DNA of 64,000 nucleotides from Novosphingobium huizhouense (GTDB lineage: Bacteria > Pseudomonadota > Alphaproteobacteria > Sphingomonadales > Sphingomonadaceae). The translations under genes and the position numbers were made by a program. Below the pieces are notes generated by a model. The model was not told where the DNA came from and did no database searches. It worked only from the letters and a program-made list of their open reading frames with translations. Below are positions 19,048 to 28,190 of the stretch, piece by piece (position 1 is the first letter of the stretch; every line of letters begins with the position of its first letter). The stretch is from positions 158,147-222,146 of the forward strand of contig NZ_JAILXZ010000004.1 in assembly GCF_020179475.1 (NCBI RefSeq), given 5' to 3'.

Positions 19048-20519
19048 TTGATGCCGGCGACCTCGACAGCAGCCGGCCCCGGTCCAGGGTGGGAGCGATG
19101 ATCCGTCCCCGTGCCTTGGGAGTTCCCGCTGTCCGCCATGGCCAAGGGGAGACGAGCGCCCACAGTGCCCTGCTGATCGCGTTCGTCACCGCGGTCGGTG
19201 CCTGGATGCTGGACTTTCATGCCGATCAAGGAAGTGGCGGTGCGCGCAACATCCAGGCTTTGTTTCTCGGCACCTACGGTCTTTCGACGTTCGTTTTCCT
19301 GCTGCTTGATCAGGCGGACCGGTACCGTGCTCCGGGCCTAGGGCTATTTGTCATTTCTGGCGTGCTGTTCCTTACCGTCGGTCCAATAAGTGCTCTACTC
19401 AACGGGCAGGAATTGAGCGTTATAATCAGTGCCAGCGTGGGCACGCTGCTGTACTTTTCGGTAAGCTACATGACCTGCCGGATCGTGATGGTAAGCGATC
19501 CTGGGCGCGTCCGCCGGGCGCTCGCAGTCCTGTGCCTTGCCTTCATTCTGTTGGGCGTTGTCGTTCTAAGGTTTAACTCAGGCTCAATCGACTTTTCGAG
19601 TACGAGGTATGAGATCCTCAGCGGCGCGACCATTCCGGCGCTGGGCTATATCGAGTGCATGATCCTGTTTGGCCTTTCGATCACCGAGGCTGCAGGTGTA
19701 TTCAGCGGGACGATCCTTGTTGTCCTCTCGGTCACGCGAACGTACCTCATCAGCGCTCTCGTGCAGTTCATTGCGCTGCTTCTTGGCTGGCGCACGCTGC
19801 TGCTGCCTCGGCTTCCACTGGTCTTCGCCGTTGGCACGATTGCGGCTGCCGGAATGGTCGTGTTCGGCGGGAGCGAACTCGATCGCTGGAGCGACCGCAT
19901 ATTTGCCCAGCGCACACGAAGCGGCGAGGACTACACCTACTACACGCGCAAGTCCGAGTGGGACTACATGATCGGTGCGTTCACCCGGAGCAATCGCACG
20001 ATCCTCTTCGGCAACGGGATCGCGGCGCGGACGATCTGGTACAACCCGCGCGAGATCGGTGGCGGCGTCGCGCTAGGTTCGGTCGGCTTTGGCCATGGCG
20101 AGCATATCAGCTTGCTGTTCATCGGCGGGCTGGTCGGCGGCGGACTGCTGTTGGTGCTGCAGTTCGTCCAGGCGATCCAGTCGTTCCAGTTGCTGGCGCG
20201 CCTCGCCTTGCGCCCGCGGGAGAACTCCGACCTGCTGTTCCTGGCGGGCTGGGGTGCGACAATCATCCTCGGTGCGTTCGCGGCAAATTTCTTTTCCTCG
20301 ATCCTCGGCAACCGAAGTTGGGCGCTGTGGTATGGCGTCGGGACCGGATTGTTTCTCGGCGCGCGCGCGCGATACCTGCGTGCGCACGAAACGCCGTCCG
20401 GGGCCACTGCCGCGGCCCGACCGAAAGGCCGGCAATTGTCCGGCTTGCGCCAGCCGCCCGGCGTTCCGTCCGCCGTCGCCCGCCGCAGGCGTGCTCTTGC
20501 TCTCCCTCCCCGCCCATGA
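19044..20519 (+). CDS. O-antigen polymerase/ligase-like membrane protein (Wzy type)
   Basis: This 491-residue protein has about ten hydrophobic segments between residues 35 and 455 and a large periplasmic loop near residues 280-350 (SELDRWSDRIFAQRTRSGED ... FGNGIAARTIW). That is the layout of Wzy polymerases and WaaL ligases. The C-terminal 45 residues are Arg/Pro/Ala-rich and may be disordered. It sits between two glycosyltransferases with four-base overlaps at both ends, and with the flippase suggests a Wzx/Wzy-dependent pathway. Polymerase and ligase cannot be separated by sequence here. Confidence 0.8.
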   Translation: MIDAGDLDSSRPRSRVGAMIRPRALGVPAVRHGQGETSAHSALLIAFVTAVGAWMLDFHADQGSGGARNIQALFLGTYGLSTFVFLLLDQADRYRAPGLGLFVISGVLFLTVGPISALLNGQELSVIISASVGTLLYFSVSYMTCRIVMVSDPGRVRRALAVLCLAFILLGVVVLRFNSGSIDFSSTRYEILSGATIPALGYIECMILFGLSITEAAGVFSGTILVVLSVTRTYLISALVQFIALLLGWRTLLLPRLPLVFAVGTIAAAGMVVFGGSELDRWSDRIFAQRTRSGEDYTYYTRKSEWDYMIGAFTRSNRTILFGNGIAARTIWYNPREIGGGVALGSVGFGHGEHISLLFIGGLVGGGLLLVLQFVQAIQSFQLLARLALRPRENSDLLFLAGWGATIILGAFAANFFSSILGNRSWALWYGVGTGLFLGARARYLRAHETPSGATAAARPKGRQLSGLRQPPGVPSAVARRRRALALPPRP

Positions 20520-21634
20520 CCGGATTGCTTGCCGGTTTGCGGATCGGGCTGCTGACGGCCTGGGCCTCGCGCGCCGGAGGGGGCGTATTCGAAGCCGTCG
20601 CGCTTCAGGCGGAAATGATCCGCGCGGCAGGCGGAGAAGCTCCGATATTTGCTCTCGACCGGGGGCATGTGGCCGAAGACACTGGTCGGTTCGCGCCCGG
20701 TAGCCTCTTTCTGTGTCGGCAACAGGGACCGGCAGCCATCGGCTTTGCCGGAGAGATGGTGGAGCGGCTGGTCGAAGCCGACCTTCACGTGCTTCATCTC
20801 CACGGGATCTGGATGTACCCCTCTTCGGCCGGCGCCGCCTGGGCCCGCCGGACCGGGCGGCCCTACATCGTGTCGCCGCACGGCATGCTCGATCCGTGGA
20901 TCACGGCGCGCGGCCGGTGGAAGAAGGCCCTCGCACGAGCAGGGTACGAGCGGCGCAGTTGGCGGGCGAGCACCTTCCTCCATGCGTTGACGCAGCGTGA
21001 GGCCGAAGACATCGCCCGGGAGTCGGGCCGCACCGACAGCGTGGTCATCCCCAATCCGGGACCCGAGCCCGCAGGCAAGGCGGTCCTCGCCATGCCCGCC
21101 GCCACCGTCGCCTATATTGGCCGGATCCATCCCAAGAAGAACCTGCTGCCTTTGGTGGCTGCGTGGAAGGTGGCGCGACTTCCGGCGGACGCGCGGCTGG
21201 TCATTGCCGGCTGGGGCGCGCAGAGCGACATCGAAGCTTTGCAGGCGGCGATCGGAGACGATCCGACCATTTCGTTCGTCGGCCCTGTCTTCGGCAAGGC
21301 AAAGGATGCCTTGATCGCGGGGGCGCGGTTCGTGGTCCTCCCCTCGTTGAGCGAGGGCCTGCCGATGGCGATCCTCGAAGCCTGGTCCGCGGCCGTGCCG
21401 ACGATCATGACGTCACAATGCAACCTGCCCGAGGGTTTTGCCGCCAACGCTTCGCTCCAATGCGGTTTCGATGCGCCCGACATCGGGCGGGCGCTCGAGC
21501 GGGCCTTGCAGCTGGGTGAAGGCGAATGGGTGATCATGGCGGCTGCCGCGCAGGCGTTGTTTGCAGAACGCTTCAGCCCTGCGCGGGTCGCAGCCACCTG
21601 GGCGCGGACCTACGCATCCGTCGCCGTGCCCTAG
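20516..21634 (+). CDS. Glycosyltransferase (GT4 family)
   Basis: The 372-residue GT-B protein has LRIGLLTAWASRAGGGVFE at the start, HLHGIWMYPSSAGAAWARR, SPHGMLDPW (typical of a large exopolysaccharide GT4 subgroup), VAYIGRIHPKKNLLPLV, VIAGWGAQ, and the donor-site motif LPSLSEGLPMAILEAWSAAVP. ATG 20516 overlaps the previous stop by four bases; the open frame extends upstream but inside the polymerase gene. The HGMLD group includes rhamnosyl-, fucosyl- and glucosyltransferases, so specificity stays open. Confidence 0.88.
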   Translation: MTGLLAGLRIGLLTAWASRAGGGVFEAVALQAEMIRAAGGEAPIFALDRGHVAEDTGRFAPGSLFLCRQQGPAAIGFAGEMVERLVEADLHVLHLHGIWMYPSSAGAAWARRTGRPYIVSPHGMLDPWITARGRWKKALARAGYERRSWRASTFLHALTQREAEDIARESGRTDSVVIPNPGPEPAGKAVLAMPAATVAYIGRIHPKKNLLPLVAAWKVARLPADARLVIAGWGAQSDIEALQAAIGDDPTISFVGPVFGKAKDALIAGARFVVLPSLSEGLPMAILEAWSAAVPTIMTSQCNLPEGFAANASLQCGFDAPDIGRALERALQLGEGEWVIMAAAAQALFAERFSPARVAATWARTYASVAVP

Positions 21635-21697
21635 CGACTCGCCAGCGCTCGTGACCAACGCCACCATCGCCTTGTTCCTAGACACCTGGAGGCCTGC

Positions 21698-22543
21698 GTG
21701 CTCCCGTTCTTGAAAGCGCTTGCCGAGCCGCGCAAGCTTCTGTTCTACGGTTCGCTCTACGCCATCTACGGCATGCGCCGGGTGACGGGGACAGGCGCGG
21801 TGATCGAAACCCGTGGGCCGGGCCACACACGCCCCAACCTGACCTGGAAGATTTTTGCCTACCTCGGCCTCAAGCCCGTGCGCGACGGCAAGGGCGCCTG
21901 CCCGGTCTACTATCATTACGACGACACCACGGTCGCGGCTTGCGAGGGCGCGATCAACGGACGTTGCGTCGACATCAGCAAGAGCACCGTCGGTCGCGTA
22001 TTCGCCGAAGTGTTCGGGTATGCCCTCGACATCGATCCGCGCGAGCACCACGGCAAGATCGTCCGCAAGAGCGAGATCAACGCTGTCCACGACGGCGAAG
22101 TCCTTGAAGGACCGATCACCATGCCGCAGCCGGGCTCGGTCTATCAGCGGCTGATCGACAACACCACCGACGACGGCATGGTGCTCGACCTGCGCACAGG
22201 CATCGTCGGCAACGAGGTCCCTTACGTCTTCCTGAAGTATCGGCCCCGCGACATCCGCTTCTCGAACGACAACGCCTACGTCCGCTTGGGCCAGCCCGAC
22301 CTCTTCACCCCAGAGGAAAAGGCTCTCATCCTGCGATTTTGTCGCGCGATCGGGCTGGACATCGGCGAGCTGGACATCCTGCGTGATCGCGAAAGCGGGA
22401 AAATCTATATCGTCGACGTCGCCAAGACTCCCCATTCGCCCAGCGACAACTTCATCACCCTTGGCGGATTGAAGGCCATCCGGGCCGGAGCACTCGCTTT
22501 CCGTCGGCAATTCCTTGAGGGAGGCGCGACGCTCCCGGCCTGA
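21698..22543 (+). CDS. ATP-grasp-like protein of unknown function in the polysaccharide locus
   Basis: The 281-residue protein matches no characterised enzyme I know. The C-terminal half has an ATP-grasp-like arrangement: GNEVPYVFLKYRP, LFTPEEKALILRFCRAIGLDIGELDILRD (split region about 205-235), and YIVDVAKTP, where the acidic and Lys/Asn residues of ATP-grasp ligases would lie. N-terminal GPGHTRPNL and VYYHYDDTTVA are distinctive. GTG 21698 is preceded by CTGGAGG with five-base spacing. It may decorate or ligate a glycan component. It ends the polysaccharide run, 13 bases from the convergent galU. Confidence 0.6.
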   Translation: MLPFLKALAEPRKLLFYGSLYAIYGMRRVTGTGAVIETRGPGHTRPNLTWKIFAYLGLKPVRDGKGACPVYYHYDDTTVAACEGAINGRCVDISKSTVGRVFAEVFGYALDIDPREHHGKIVRKSEINAVHDGEVLEGPITMPQPGSVYQRLIDNTTDDGMVLDLRTGIVGNEVPYVFLKYRPRDIRFSNDNAYVRLGQPDLFTPEEKALILRFCRAIGLDIGELDILRDRESGKIYIVDVAKTPHSPSDNFITLGGLKAIRAGALAFRRQFLEGGATLPA

Positions 22544-22556
22544 GCGGCTTTGTCGA

Positions 22557-23444
22557 TCAGCTCGCGAGCAGGCGCCTCATGATCGCGCGCACCTCGTCGG
22601 CCATGTCGCTCCGCTCGAGCGCGAGCGCAATCGTTGCTTCGACGAAACCGGTCTTGCTGCCGCAGTCGAAGCGGCGACCTGCGAACGTCACCGCGTGGAA
22701 CGGCTGGGCGCCGATCATTTTCGCCATGGCGTCGGTCAATTGGATCTCGCCCCCTGCGCCCTTCTCCTGGTTTTCGAGCGTGCGCATGACTTCGGGTTGG
22801 AGGATGTATCGACCCGAGATGATCAGGTTCGATGGCGCGTCCTCGCGCTTGGGCTTCTCGACCAGCCCGGTGACCTCGGTCAGCGTCTCGGAGACCTTCG
22901 CCCCAGGCGCGATGACGCCATAGTTCGAGACTTCCTCTTCCGGGACCTCGAGTACGGAGATCAGGTTGCCGCCGACCTCGTTGTAGGCATCGACCATCTG
23001 CTTCATGCAGCCGGGGGTGCCGACCATCATCTCGTCCGGCAGGAAGATTGCGAAGGGCTCGTCGCCGACGACCGCGCGTGCGCACCAGACGGCGTGCCCG
23101 AGGCCCATCGGCACCTGTTGGCGGACCGTCACCAGATTGCCCGGCTGGATGCGAGTCGGATCGAGCACCGAAAGGTTCTTGCCGCGTCCCGACATCGTGC
23201 TTTCGAGTTCGTACGCCGTGTCGAAATGCTCGACGATCGCAGTCTTGCCGCGCCCCGTCACGAAGATCAGTTGCTCGATCCCCGCCTCGCGGGCCTCATC
23301 GACCGCGTATTGGATCAGCGGCCGGTCGATGATCGGCAGCATCTCCTTGGGAATCGCCTTGGTTGCGGGCAGAAAGCGCGTTCCGAGGCCGGCAACTGGG
23401 AATACGGCCTTGCGGATCGGCTTGCGGGTGGTTGCGCTCGTCAT
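22557..23444 (-). CDS. galU: UTP--glucose-1-phosphate uridylyltransferase
   Basis: The 295-residue nucleotidyltransferase makes UDP-glucose, the Ugd substrate. Signature motifs are VFPVAGLGTRFLPATKAIPKE (shown in part), DRPLIQYAVDEAREAG, FVTGRGK, and LPDEMMVGTPG with the metal-binding Asp. Length is typical. It is convergent with the polysaccharide run and divergent from murA; about 134 bases separate galU and murA starts. Confidence 0.97.
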   Translation of the reverse strand: MTSATTRKPIRKAVFPVAGLGTRFLPATKAIPKEMLPIIDRPLIQYAVDEAREAGIEQLIFVTGRGKTAIVEHFDTAYELESTMSGRGKNLSVLDPTRIQPGNLVTVRQQVPMGLGHAVWCARAVVGDEPFAIFLPDEMMVGTPGCMKQMVDAYNEVGGNLISVLEVPEEEVSNYGVIAPGAKVSETLTEVTGLVEKPKREDAPSNLIISGRYILQPEVMRTLENQEKGAGGEIQLTDAMAKMIGAQPFHAVTFAGRRFDCGSKTGFVEATIALALERSDMADEVRAIMRRLLAS

Positions 23445-23578
23445 GCAGCTTCATTTCCCCAGTTGTGTTGCAGTGCAGTTATGCCCCTCGCTTGCACCCT
23501 GACAAGCGACCTTTTTCTTGCACAGCGTGGAACTTCCCGGCTTTTGCGCGAACGTGACAAAGGCGCTAAGGCGCGTCG

Positions 23579-24862
23579 ATGGACAAGATCATCATTCGCG
23601 GCGGCAAGCGCCTTTCGGGAACCGTGCCCGTGTCGGGCGCCAAGAACGCCGCACTCACCCTGCTACCCTGCGCGCTGCTGACCGACGAGCCCGTCACCTT
23701 GCGCAATCTGCCGCGACTGGCCGACATCGACGGCTTCCAGCACCTGATGAACCAGTTCGGCATTTCAACCTCGATCGCGGGAGCACGGCCCGAGGATTTC
23801 GGCCGGGTGATGACGCTGCAGGCGACGCGCCTTACCTCGACCGTCGCGCCCTACGACCTGGTGCGCAAGATGCGCGCCTCCATCCTCGTGCTCGGTCCGC
23901 TGCTCGCGCGCGCCGGCGAGGCGACCGTCTCGCTGCCGGGCGGCTGCGCGATCGGCAATCGTCCGATCGACCTCCACCTCAAGGCGCTCGAGGCCTTCGG
24001 TGCGAAGATCGAACTGGCAGCGGGCTACGTCCGCGCCATTGCGCCCGACGGCGGGCTGCCCGGCGGGCGCTACAGCTTCCCGGTGGTTTCGGTCGGCGCG
24101 ACCGAGAACGCGGTGATGGCGGCGGTCCTCGCCCGCGGCACCAGCACATTGCACAACGCCGCGCGCGAACCCGAGATCGTCGACTTGTGCAACATGCTCG
24201 TGGCGATGGGTGCGCAAATCGAAGGCATCGGCACCTCCGACCTGACGATCCATGGGGTCGACCGCCTCCATGGCGCGACCTACATGGTCATGCCTGACCG
24301 GATCGAGGCCGGCTCCTATGCCTGCGCGGCGGCGATCACCGGCGGTGAAGTCACCCTTGCCGGCGCCCGCGCCAGCGAGATGGAGGCTACGCTGCAGGCG
24401 CTGCGCGATGCGGGCGTCCATGTCGAGGAGACCAAGGGCGGGGTCCACGTCGCCGCCAATGGCGCGCTCAACCCGGTCACGCTTTCGACCGCGCCCTACC
24501 CGGGCTTCGCGACGGACATGCAGGCGCAGTTGATGGCGATGCTGTGCCTGGCCAAGGGCTCGAGCGTCCTGACCGAGACCATCTTCGAAAACCGCTACAT
24601 GCACGTCCCCGAACTCAACCGCATGGGGGCGCGGATCGAAACCAAGGGCCGCACCGCGATCGTTCACGGCGTCGACCGGCTGCACGGCGCCGAAGTGATG
24701 GCGACCGACCTTCGCGCCTCGATGAGCCTTGTCATCGCCGGCCTCGCCGCCGAGGGCGAGACGCAGGTGCATCGCCTGTATCACCTCGACCGCGGCTACG
24801 AGCGGTTGGAGGAGAAGTTCGCGCTTCTGGGCGCAGATGTCGAGCGCGTCGGCGGGGATTGA
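23579..24862 (+). CDS. murA: UDP-N-acetylglucosamine 1-carboxyvinyltransferase
   Basis: This 427-residue enzyme adds enolpyruvate to UDP-GlcNAc, the first committed step of peptidoglycan synthesis. The EPSP-synthase-like double barrel starts [21 protein letters not shown]. The catalytic, fosfomycin-target cysteine is Cys123 in [14 protein letters not shown]. Other signatures are [20 protein letters not shown] and [11 protein letters not shown]. Length is normal and the gene is essential in most bacteria. Confidence 0.98.
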   Translation: MDKIIIRGGKRLSGTVPVSGAKNAALTLLPCALLTDEPVTLRNLPRLADIDGFQHLMNQFGISTSIAGARPEDFGRVMTLQATRLTSTVAPYDLVRKMRASILVLGPLLARAGEATVSLPGGCAIGNRPIDLHLKALEAFGAKIELAAGYVRAIAPDGGLPGGRYSFPVVSVGATENAVMAAVLARGTSTLHNAAREPEIVDLCNMLVAMGAQIEGIGTSDLTIHGVDRLHGATYMVMPDRIEAGSYACAAAITGGEVTLAGARASEMEATLQALRDAGVHVEETKGGVHVAANGALNPVTLSTAPYPGFATDMQAQLMAMLCLAKGSSVLTETIFENRYMHVPELNRMGARIETKGRTAIVHGVDRLHGAEVMATDLRASMSLVIAGLAAEGETQVHRLYHLDRGYERLEEKFALLGADVERVGGD

Positions 24863-24881
24863 GAAGTCTGCGGAAGGGGCC

Positions 24882-26204
24882 ATGGCCGAGATGCCGGACA
24901 CCCTTCCCGAATCTCAAGCGGACGGGCCGGCGTTTCGCGACCTGGTTCGCGTCTTCGCTCGGATCGGCTGGATTTCCTTCGGCGGCCCGGCCGGCCAGAT
25001 CGCGCTGATGCAGCACGAGATCGTCGACCAACGCGGCTGGGTCGACCAGCAAGCCTTCCTGCGCGCGCTCAATCTGTGTCACCTGTTGCCGGGGCCGGAG
25101 GCGCAGCAACTGGCGACGTGGATCGGTTGGCGGCTCCATGGAGTGCGGGGCGGGCTCGCGACCGGTCTGCTGTTCGTCGCCCCGGGGGCCCTGGTCATGC
25201 TGGCCCTGTCGCTCGTTTACGTAGCGGCAAGTGGCCTCGGGTGGTTCGTCGCCCTGTTCCTGGGGATCAAGGCCGCAGTCCTGGCCGTGGTGGCTCAAGC
25301 GCTGGTACGCGTTGCCCGGCAAGCGCTCGGCACGCGGTTCAAGTTTCTTCTCGCACTGCTTGCCGCGCTCGCGTTGACGGTTTTCGAGGCTCCCTTTCCG
25401 TTCGTCATCGCATTGGCAGGCGGAGCGGGCGCGTTGGTCGCCAAGTCCCGGCCGCAATGGCTTTCGTTGCATCAGGTCGTGCGGCGTGCGGTCCCGCAAC
25501 CTCCCGCAACGCGGCTTGCCGGACAGACCGTTGCGACCGTTGCGATCTGGCTCATCGTCTGGTGGCTGCCGATGGGCCTCGTGCTGCTGGCGTTCGGTCC
25601 TCGGCACGTCCTATGGAACATCGGGCTGTTCTTCGCGCGATTGGCGATCGTGACGTTCGGTGGGGCCTACGCCGTCCTTGCCTACATGGCGCAGCAGGCC
25701 GTAGCCGGGTTCGGCTGGCTCGACGCCAGCGAGATGGCCGATGGCCTCGGATTGGCAGAGACCACGCCCGGACCGCTGATCATGGTAACCCAATTTGTCG
25801 GGTTCCTCGCAGGGTGGCGCAATCCCGGGCCGCTGTCCGCCCTCACGAGCGGCGTTCTCGGCGCACTGCTCACCACCTGGGTCACGTTTGCGCCCTGTTT
25901 CCTCTGGATATTCGCTTGCGCGCCATGGATGGAGCGCCTTGAACGTGCCCGGCGCCTGCAAGGCGCACTGGCCGCGATCACAGCTGCAGTGGTCGGCGTG
26001 ATCGCCAACCTTGCCCTGTGGTTTGCACTGCACGTGCTGTTTCGAGACCGCTCTCCGTCGGGATGGCCGCTGCTGTCGAGCCTCGACACGCGCGCTCTTG
26101 GTCTTGCGCTCTTGGCGAGCGTGCTACTCCTGCGCTTGCGCCGCTCCGTTCCCGAGGTCCTCGCCATCTGTATACTGTGCGGATGGCTGCTCGCTCGGGC
26201 GTAG
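24882..26204 (+). CDS. chrA: Chromate efflux transporter ChrA
   Basis: This 440-residue CHR-family membrane protein is a two-domain (long-chain) form. Both halves carry the repeat signature: FARIGWISFGGPAGQIALM, LPGPEAQQLATWIGW in the first; FFARLAIVTFGGAYAVLAYM, TTPGPLIMVTQFVGFLAG in the second. About ten membrane segments are seen. It exports chromate across the inner membrane using the proton motive force. ATG 24882 follows GGAAGGGG. No chrB regulator is adjacent. Its 3' end overlaps the 3' end of the facing ribbon-helix-helix gene by 81 bases. Confidence 0.93.
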   Translation: MAEMPDTLPESQADGPAFRDLVRVFARIGWISFGGPAGQIALMQHEIVDQRGWVDQQAFLRALNLCHLLPGPEAQQLATWIGWRLHGVRGGLATGLLFVAPGALVMLALSLVYVAASGLGWFVALFLGIKAAVLAVVAQALVRVARQALGTRFKFLLALLAALALTVFEAPFPFVIALAGGAGALVAKSRPQWLSLHQVVRRAVPQPPATRLAGQTVATVAIWLIVWWLPMGLVLLAFGPRHVLWNIGLFFARLAIVTFGGAYAVLAYMAQQAVAGFGWLDASEMADGLGLAETTPGPLIMVTQFVGFLAGWRNPGPLSALTSGVLGALLTTWVTFAPCFLWIFACAPWMERLERARRLQGALAAITAAVVGVIANLALWFALHVLFRDRSPSGWPLLSSLDTRALGLALLASVLLLRLRRSVPEVLAICILCGWLLARA

Positions 26205-26441
26205 CAACCGGTTCGCGACCCACAGCCGGACGGCGCTGGCAAGGCCCGGTGGCGTTGCGACCGCGATGCGTTCGACGTCGATCCGCGCGACGAGCGCGTT
26301 GATCGGCACGCCCTCCGCCGCGGCCGCGGCCCGCAGCATGTCCCAGAACAGCGGTTCGAGGCTGATCGAGGTCTTGTGGCCGGCGATCTCGACCGATCGC
26401 TTGACCGGAGGATGGTAAGGCGAGGTCCGATCCGCGGGCAT
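26124..26441 (-). CDS. Ribbon-helix-helix domain protein
   Basis: This 105-residue protein has the RHH_4 pattern seen in many alphaproteobacteria: VKRSVEIAGHKTSISLEPLFW (beta strand then helix), LRAAAAAEGVPINALVARID and LRLWV-like end. Such proteins bind DNA as dimers or are small accessory regulators. The start is chosen at MPADRTSPYHPP; an upstream ATG at 26477 would add twelve residues. Its start faces the HTH/DUF4019 gene. The last 30 or so residues are polar and low complexity and overlap chrA antisense. Confidence 0.8.
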   Translation of the reverse strand: MPADRTSPYHPPVKRSVEIAGHKTSISLEPLFWDMLRAAAAAEGVPINALVARIDVERIAVATPPGLASAVRLWVANRLLRPSEQPSAQYTDGEDLGNGAAQAQE

Positions 26442-26502
26442 GGACGGCAGATACGAAAAATTCGGGGTGGCCCGCAAGTTGGGCCGATCCTACATCCGCG
26501 GC

Positions 26503-27270
26503 ATGACCGGCAACTACCAGGCGCTCAGCGAAAAGGAGAAGGAGACGCTGCGCCTGCTGCTGGCCGGCCATGACGCAAAATCGATGGCCCGCCACTTCGG
26601 GCTTTCGGTCCACACGGTCAACGAACGCCTGCGCGAAGCGCGGCGTAAGCTCGCCGTTTCGAGCAGCCGCGAAGCTGCGCGCTTGCTCCACGAGATCGAA
26701 GGTCAGGCCCCCCAATCGTTTGGGGACAGGGCTTTGGGGGATGTGGCGGCGCAGGATCAGCGGCAACCCCTTGTTCCACCAGCGGGGGAAAGCGGCCAGC
26801 GGGGCCGGACCGGCTGGATTGCAGGAGGAATTGCGATGCTTTTGAGCCTTACCCTTGCGGCAGCCCTTGCAGCAGCCGGTGGTCCCGTGCCGGTGGCGCA
26901 GTCGGCCAGTCCCGATGCCGATGCCATCGCGCACAGCGCGGCCGAAACCGCAGCGGTCGCCGCCGCGCGTCATTGGCTCGAACTGGTCGACGCGCGCGAC
27001 TGGAAGGCGAGCTACGGCCTCACGTCCCGCTCCTTCCGCACCAGCAACACACTCGATGGCTGGACGCAGGCGGCACTCGGCGTCCACGACAAGTTCGGTC
27101 CGGCCAGCAGCCGCGTGCTCGTCTCGGCAGAGGAAACGCCGGCACCGCCCGATGGCAACGTGGTGGTGAAGTTCCGCGCCCGGTACACCAACAAACCCGA
27201 AGGGTCCGAAGTGCTTACGTTGGTGCGCGAAGATGGAGCGTGGAAGGTTTCCGGGATATACGTAGGTTGA
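26503..27270 (+). CDS. LuxR-type HTH membrane protein with C-terminal DUF4019 domain
   Basis: The 255-residue protein starts with a LuxR-like helix-turn-helix (LSEKEKETLRLLLAGHDAKS, HFGLSVHTVNERLREARRKL; about residues 7-60). A single membrane segment follows (about 105-125, GGIAMLLSLTLAAALAAAGG). The periplasmic DUF4019 domain (AARHWLELVDARDWKASYGL, FRTSNTLDGW, VREDGAWKVSGIYVG) closes it. The build suggests a membrane-bound regulator that senses the envelope. An in-frame ATG at 26440 is possible; 26503 leaves room for promoters between the divergent genes. Target genes are unknown. Confidence 0.82.
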   Translation: MTGNYQALSEKEKETLRLLLAGHDAKSMARHFGLSVHTVNERLREARRKLAVSSSREAARLLHEIEGQAPQSFGDRALGDVAAQDQRQPLVPPAGESGQRGRTGWIAGGIAMLLSLTLAAALAAAGGPVPVAQSASPDADAIAHSAAETAAVAAARHWLELVDARDWKASYGLTSRSFRTSNTLDGWTQAALGVHDKFGPASSRVLVSAEETPAPPDGNVVVKFRARYTNKPEGSEVLTLVREDGAWKVSGIYVG

Positions 27271-27283
27271 GATTCCGCGGATC

Positions 27284-27306
27284 GGCCCGCCGCGACGCGG
27301 CGGGCC
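27284..27306. terminator. Two-way terminator between HTH/DUF4019 gene and phbB
   Basis: GGCCCGCCGC-gac-GCGGCGGGCC is a perfect 10-bp stem followed by TTTC on the plus strand. It sits between two convergent genes and should stop both. Confidence 0.8.
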
Positions 27307-27312
27307 TTTCGC

Positions 27313-28035
27313 TCAATACATGTGCTGGCCGCCGTTGATGCTCATCGTCGAGCCGGTCACGAAGCCGCCCTCGTCGGAGGTCAGGAACGACACGCCGCGT
27401 GCGATTTCACTCGCCTGGCCGAGTCGCCCGCAGGGAATCTTGGCAACGATCTTCTCGAGCACCGGCGCGGGGACGGCCGCGACCATGTCGGTATCGATGT
27501 AGCCGGGGGCAATCGCGTTGACGGTAACGCCGTACTTGGCGCCTTCCTGCGCCAGCGCCTTGGTGAAGCCGTGGATGCCCGACTTCGCTGCGGCATAGTT
27601 GACTTGGCCGTATTGGCCGGCCTGACCGTTGATCGAGCCGATATTGACGATCCGGCCCCAGCCGCGCTCGCGCATGCCGGGAAAGGTCGCCTTCGCCATG
27701 TTGAAGCAGCCGCCGAGGTTGATCCGCATCACCTCGTTCCAGTCGTCGAAGCTCATCTTGTGCAGCACGCCGTCGCGCGTGATGCCTGCGTTGTTGACGA
27801 CGATGTCGATCGGACCGACTTCGGCTTCGACCCGGGCGCATCCTTCGAGCGTCGCTTCGTGGTCGCCCACGTCCCAGCGGTAGGCCTTGATGCCGGTGGC
27901 CTCGGTAAAGGCCCGCGCCTTGTCCTCGTTGCCCGCATAGTTGGCAACGACGATGCGACCTTCGGCCTGCAGCGCCAGGCAGATCGCTTCGCCGATTCCG
28001 CGTGTTCCGCCCGTGACGATTGCAACTCGTGTCAT
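27313..28035 (-). CDS. phbB: Acetoacetyl-CoA reductase (beta-ketoacyl reductase, SDR)
   Basis: The 240-residue SDR enzyme reduces acetoacetyl-CoA to (R)-3-hydroxybutyryl-CoA for polyhydroxybutyrate. Motifs are VTGGTRGIGEAICLALQAEG (cofactor), NNAGITRDG, and the catalytic Ser-Tyr-Lys in NIGSINGQAGQYGQVNYAAAK (shown as regions). The C-terminal SINGGQHMY separates PhbB from FabG. No phbA or phbC is adjacent. Confidence 0.93.
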   Translation of the reverse strand: MTRVAIVTGGTRGIGEAICLALQAEGRIVVANYAGNEDKARAFTEATGIKAYRWDVGDHEATLEGCARVEAEVGPIDIVVNNAGITRDGVLHKMSFDDWNEVMRINLGGCFNMAKATFPGMRERGWGRIVNIGSINGQAGQYGQVNYAAAKSGIHGFTKALAQEGAKYGVTVNAIAPGYIDTDMVAAVPAPVLEKIVAKIPCGRLGQASEIARGVSFLTSDEGGFVTGSTMSINGGQHMY

Positions 28036-28190
28036 GCCTTACTCCCGTCTCCGCCCTCTCGCGGCTAGGGTAAATGCATGACGGACCTGCGACAAGCGCA
28101 AGCGGATCCAAGCGCATCCACCATCGATTGACCTCGCGCTGCGCCCTATCGTACCCATCACGTTGGAGCAGACAGGCTTCCGTCGCGTGT

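Noticed and set aside
19655..20515. N-terminal extension of the second GT4 gene by 287 codons
   Set aside because: The extension lies wholly inside the polymerase gene in another frame; ATG 20516 gives a normal GT start and a four-base overlap.
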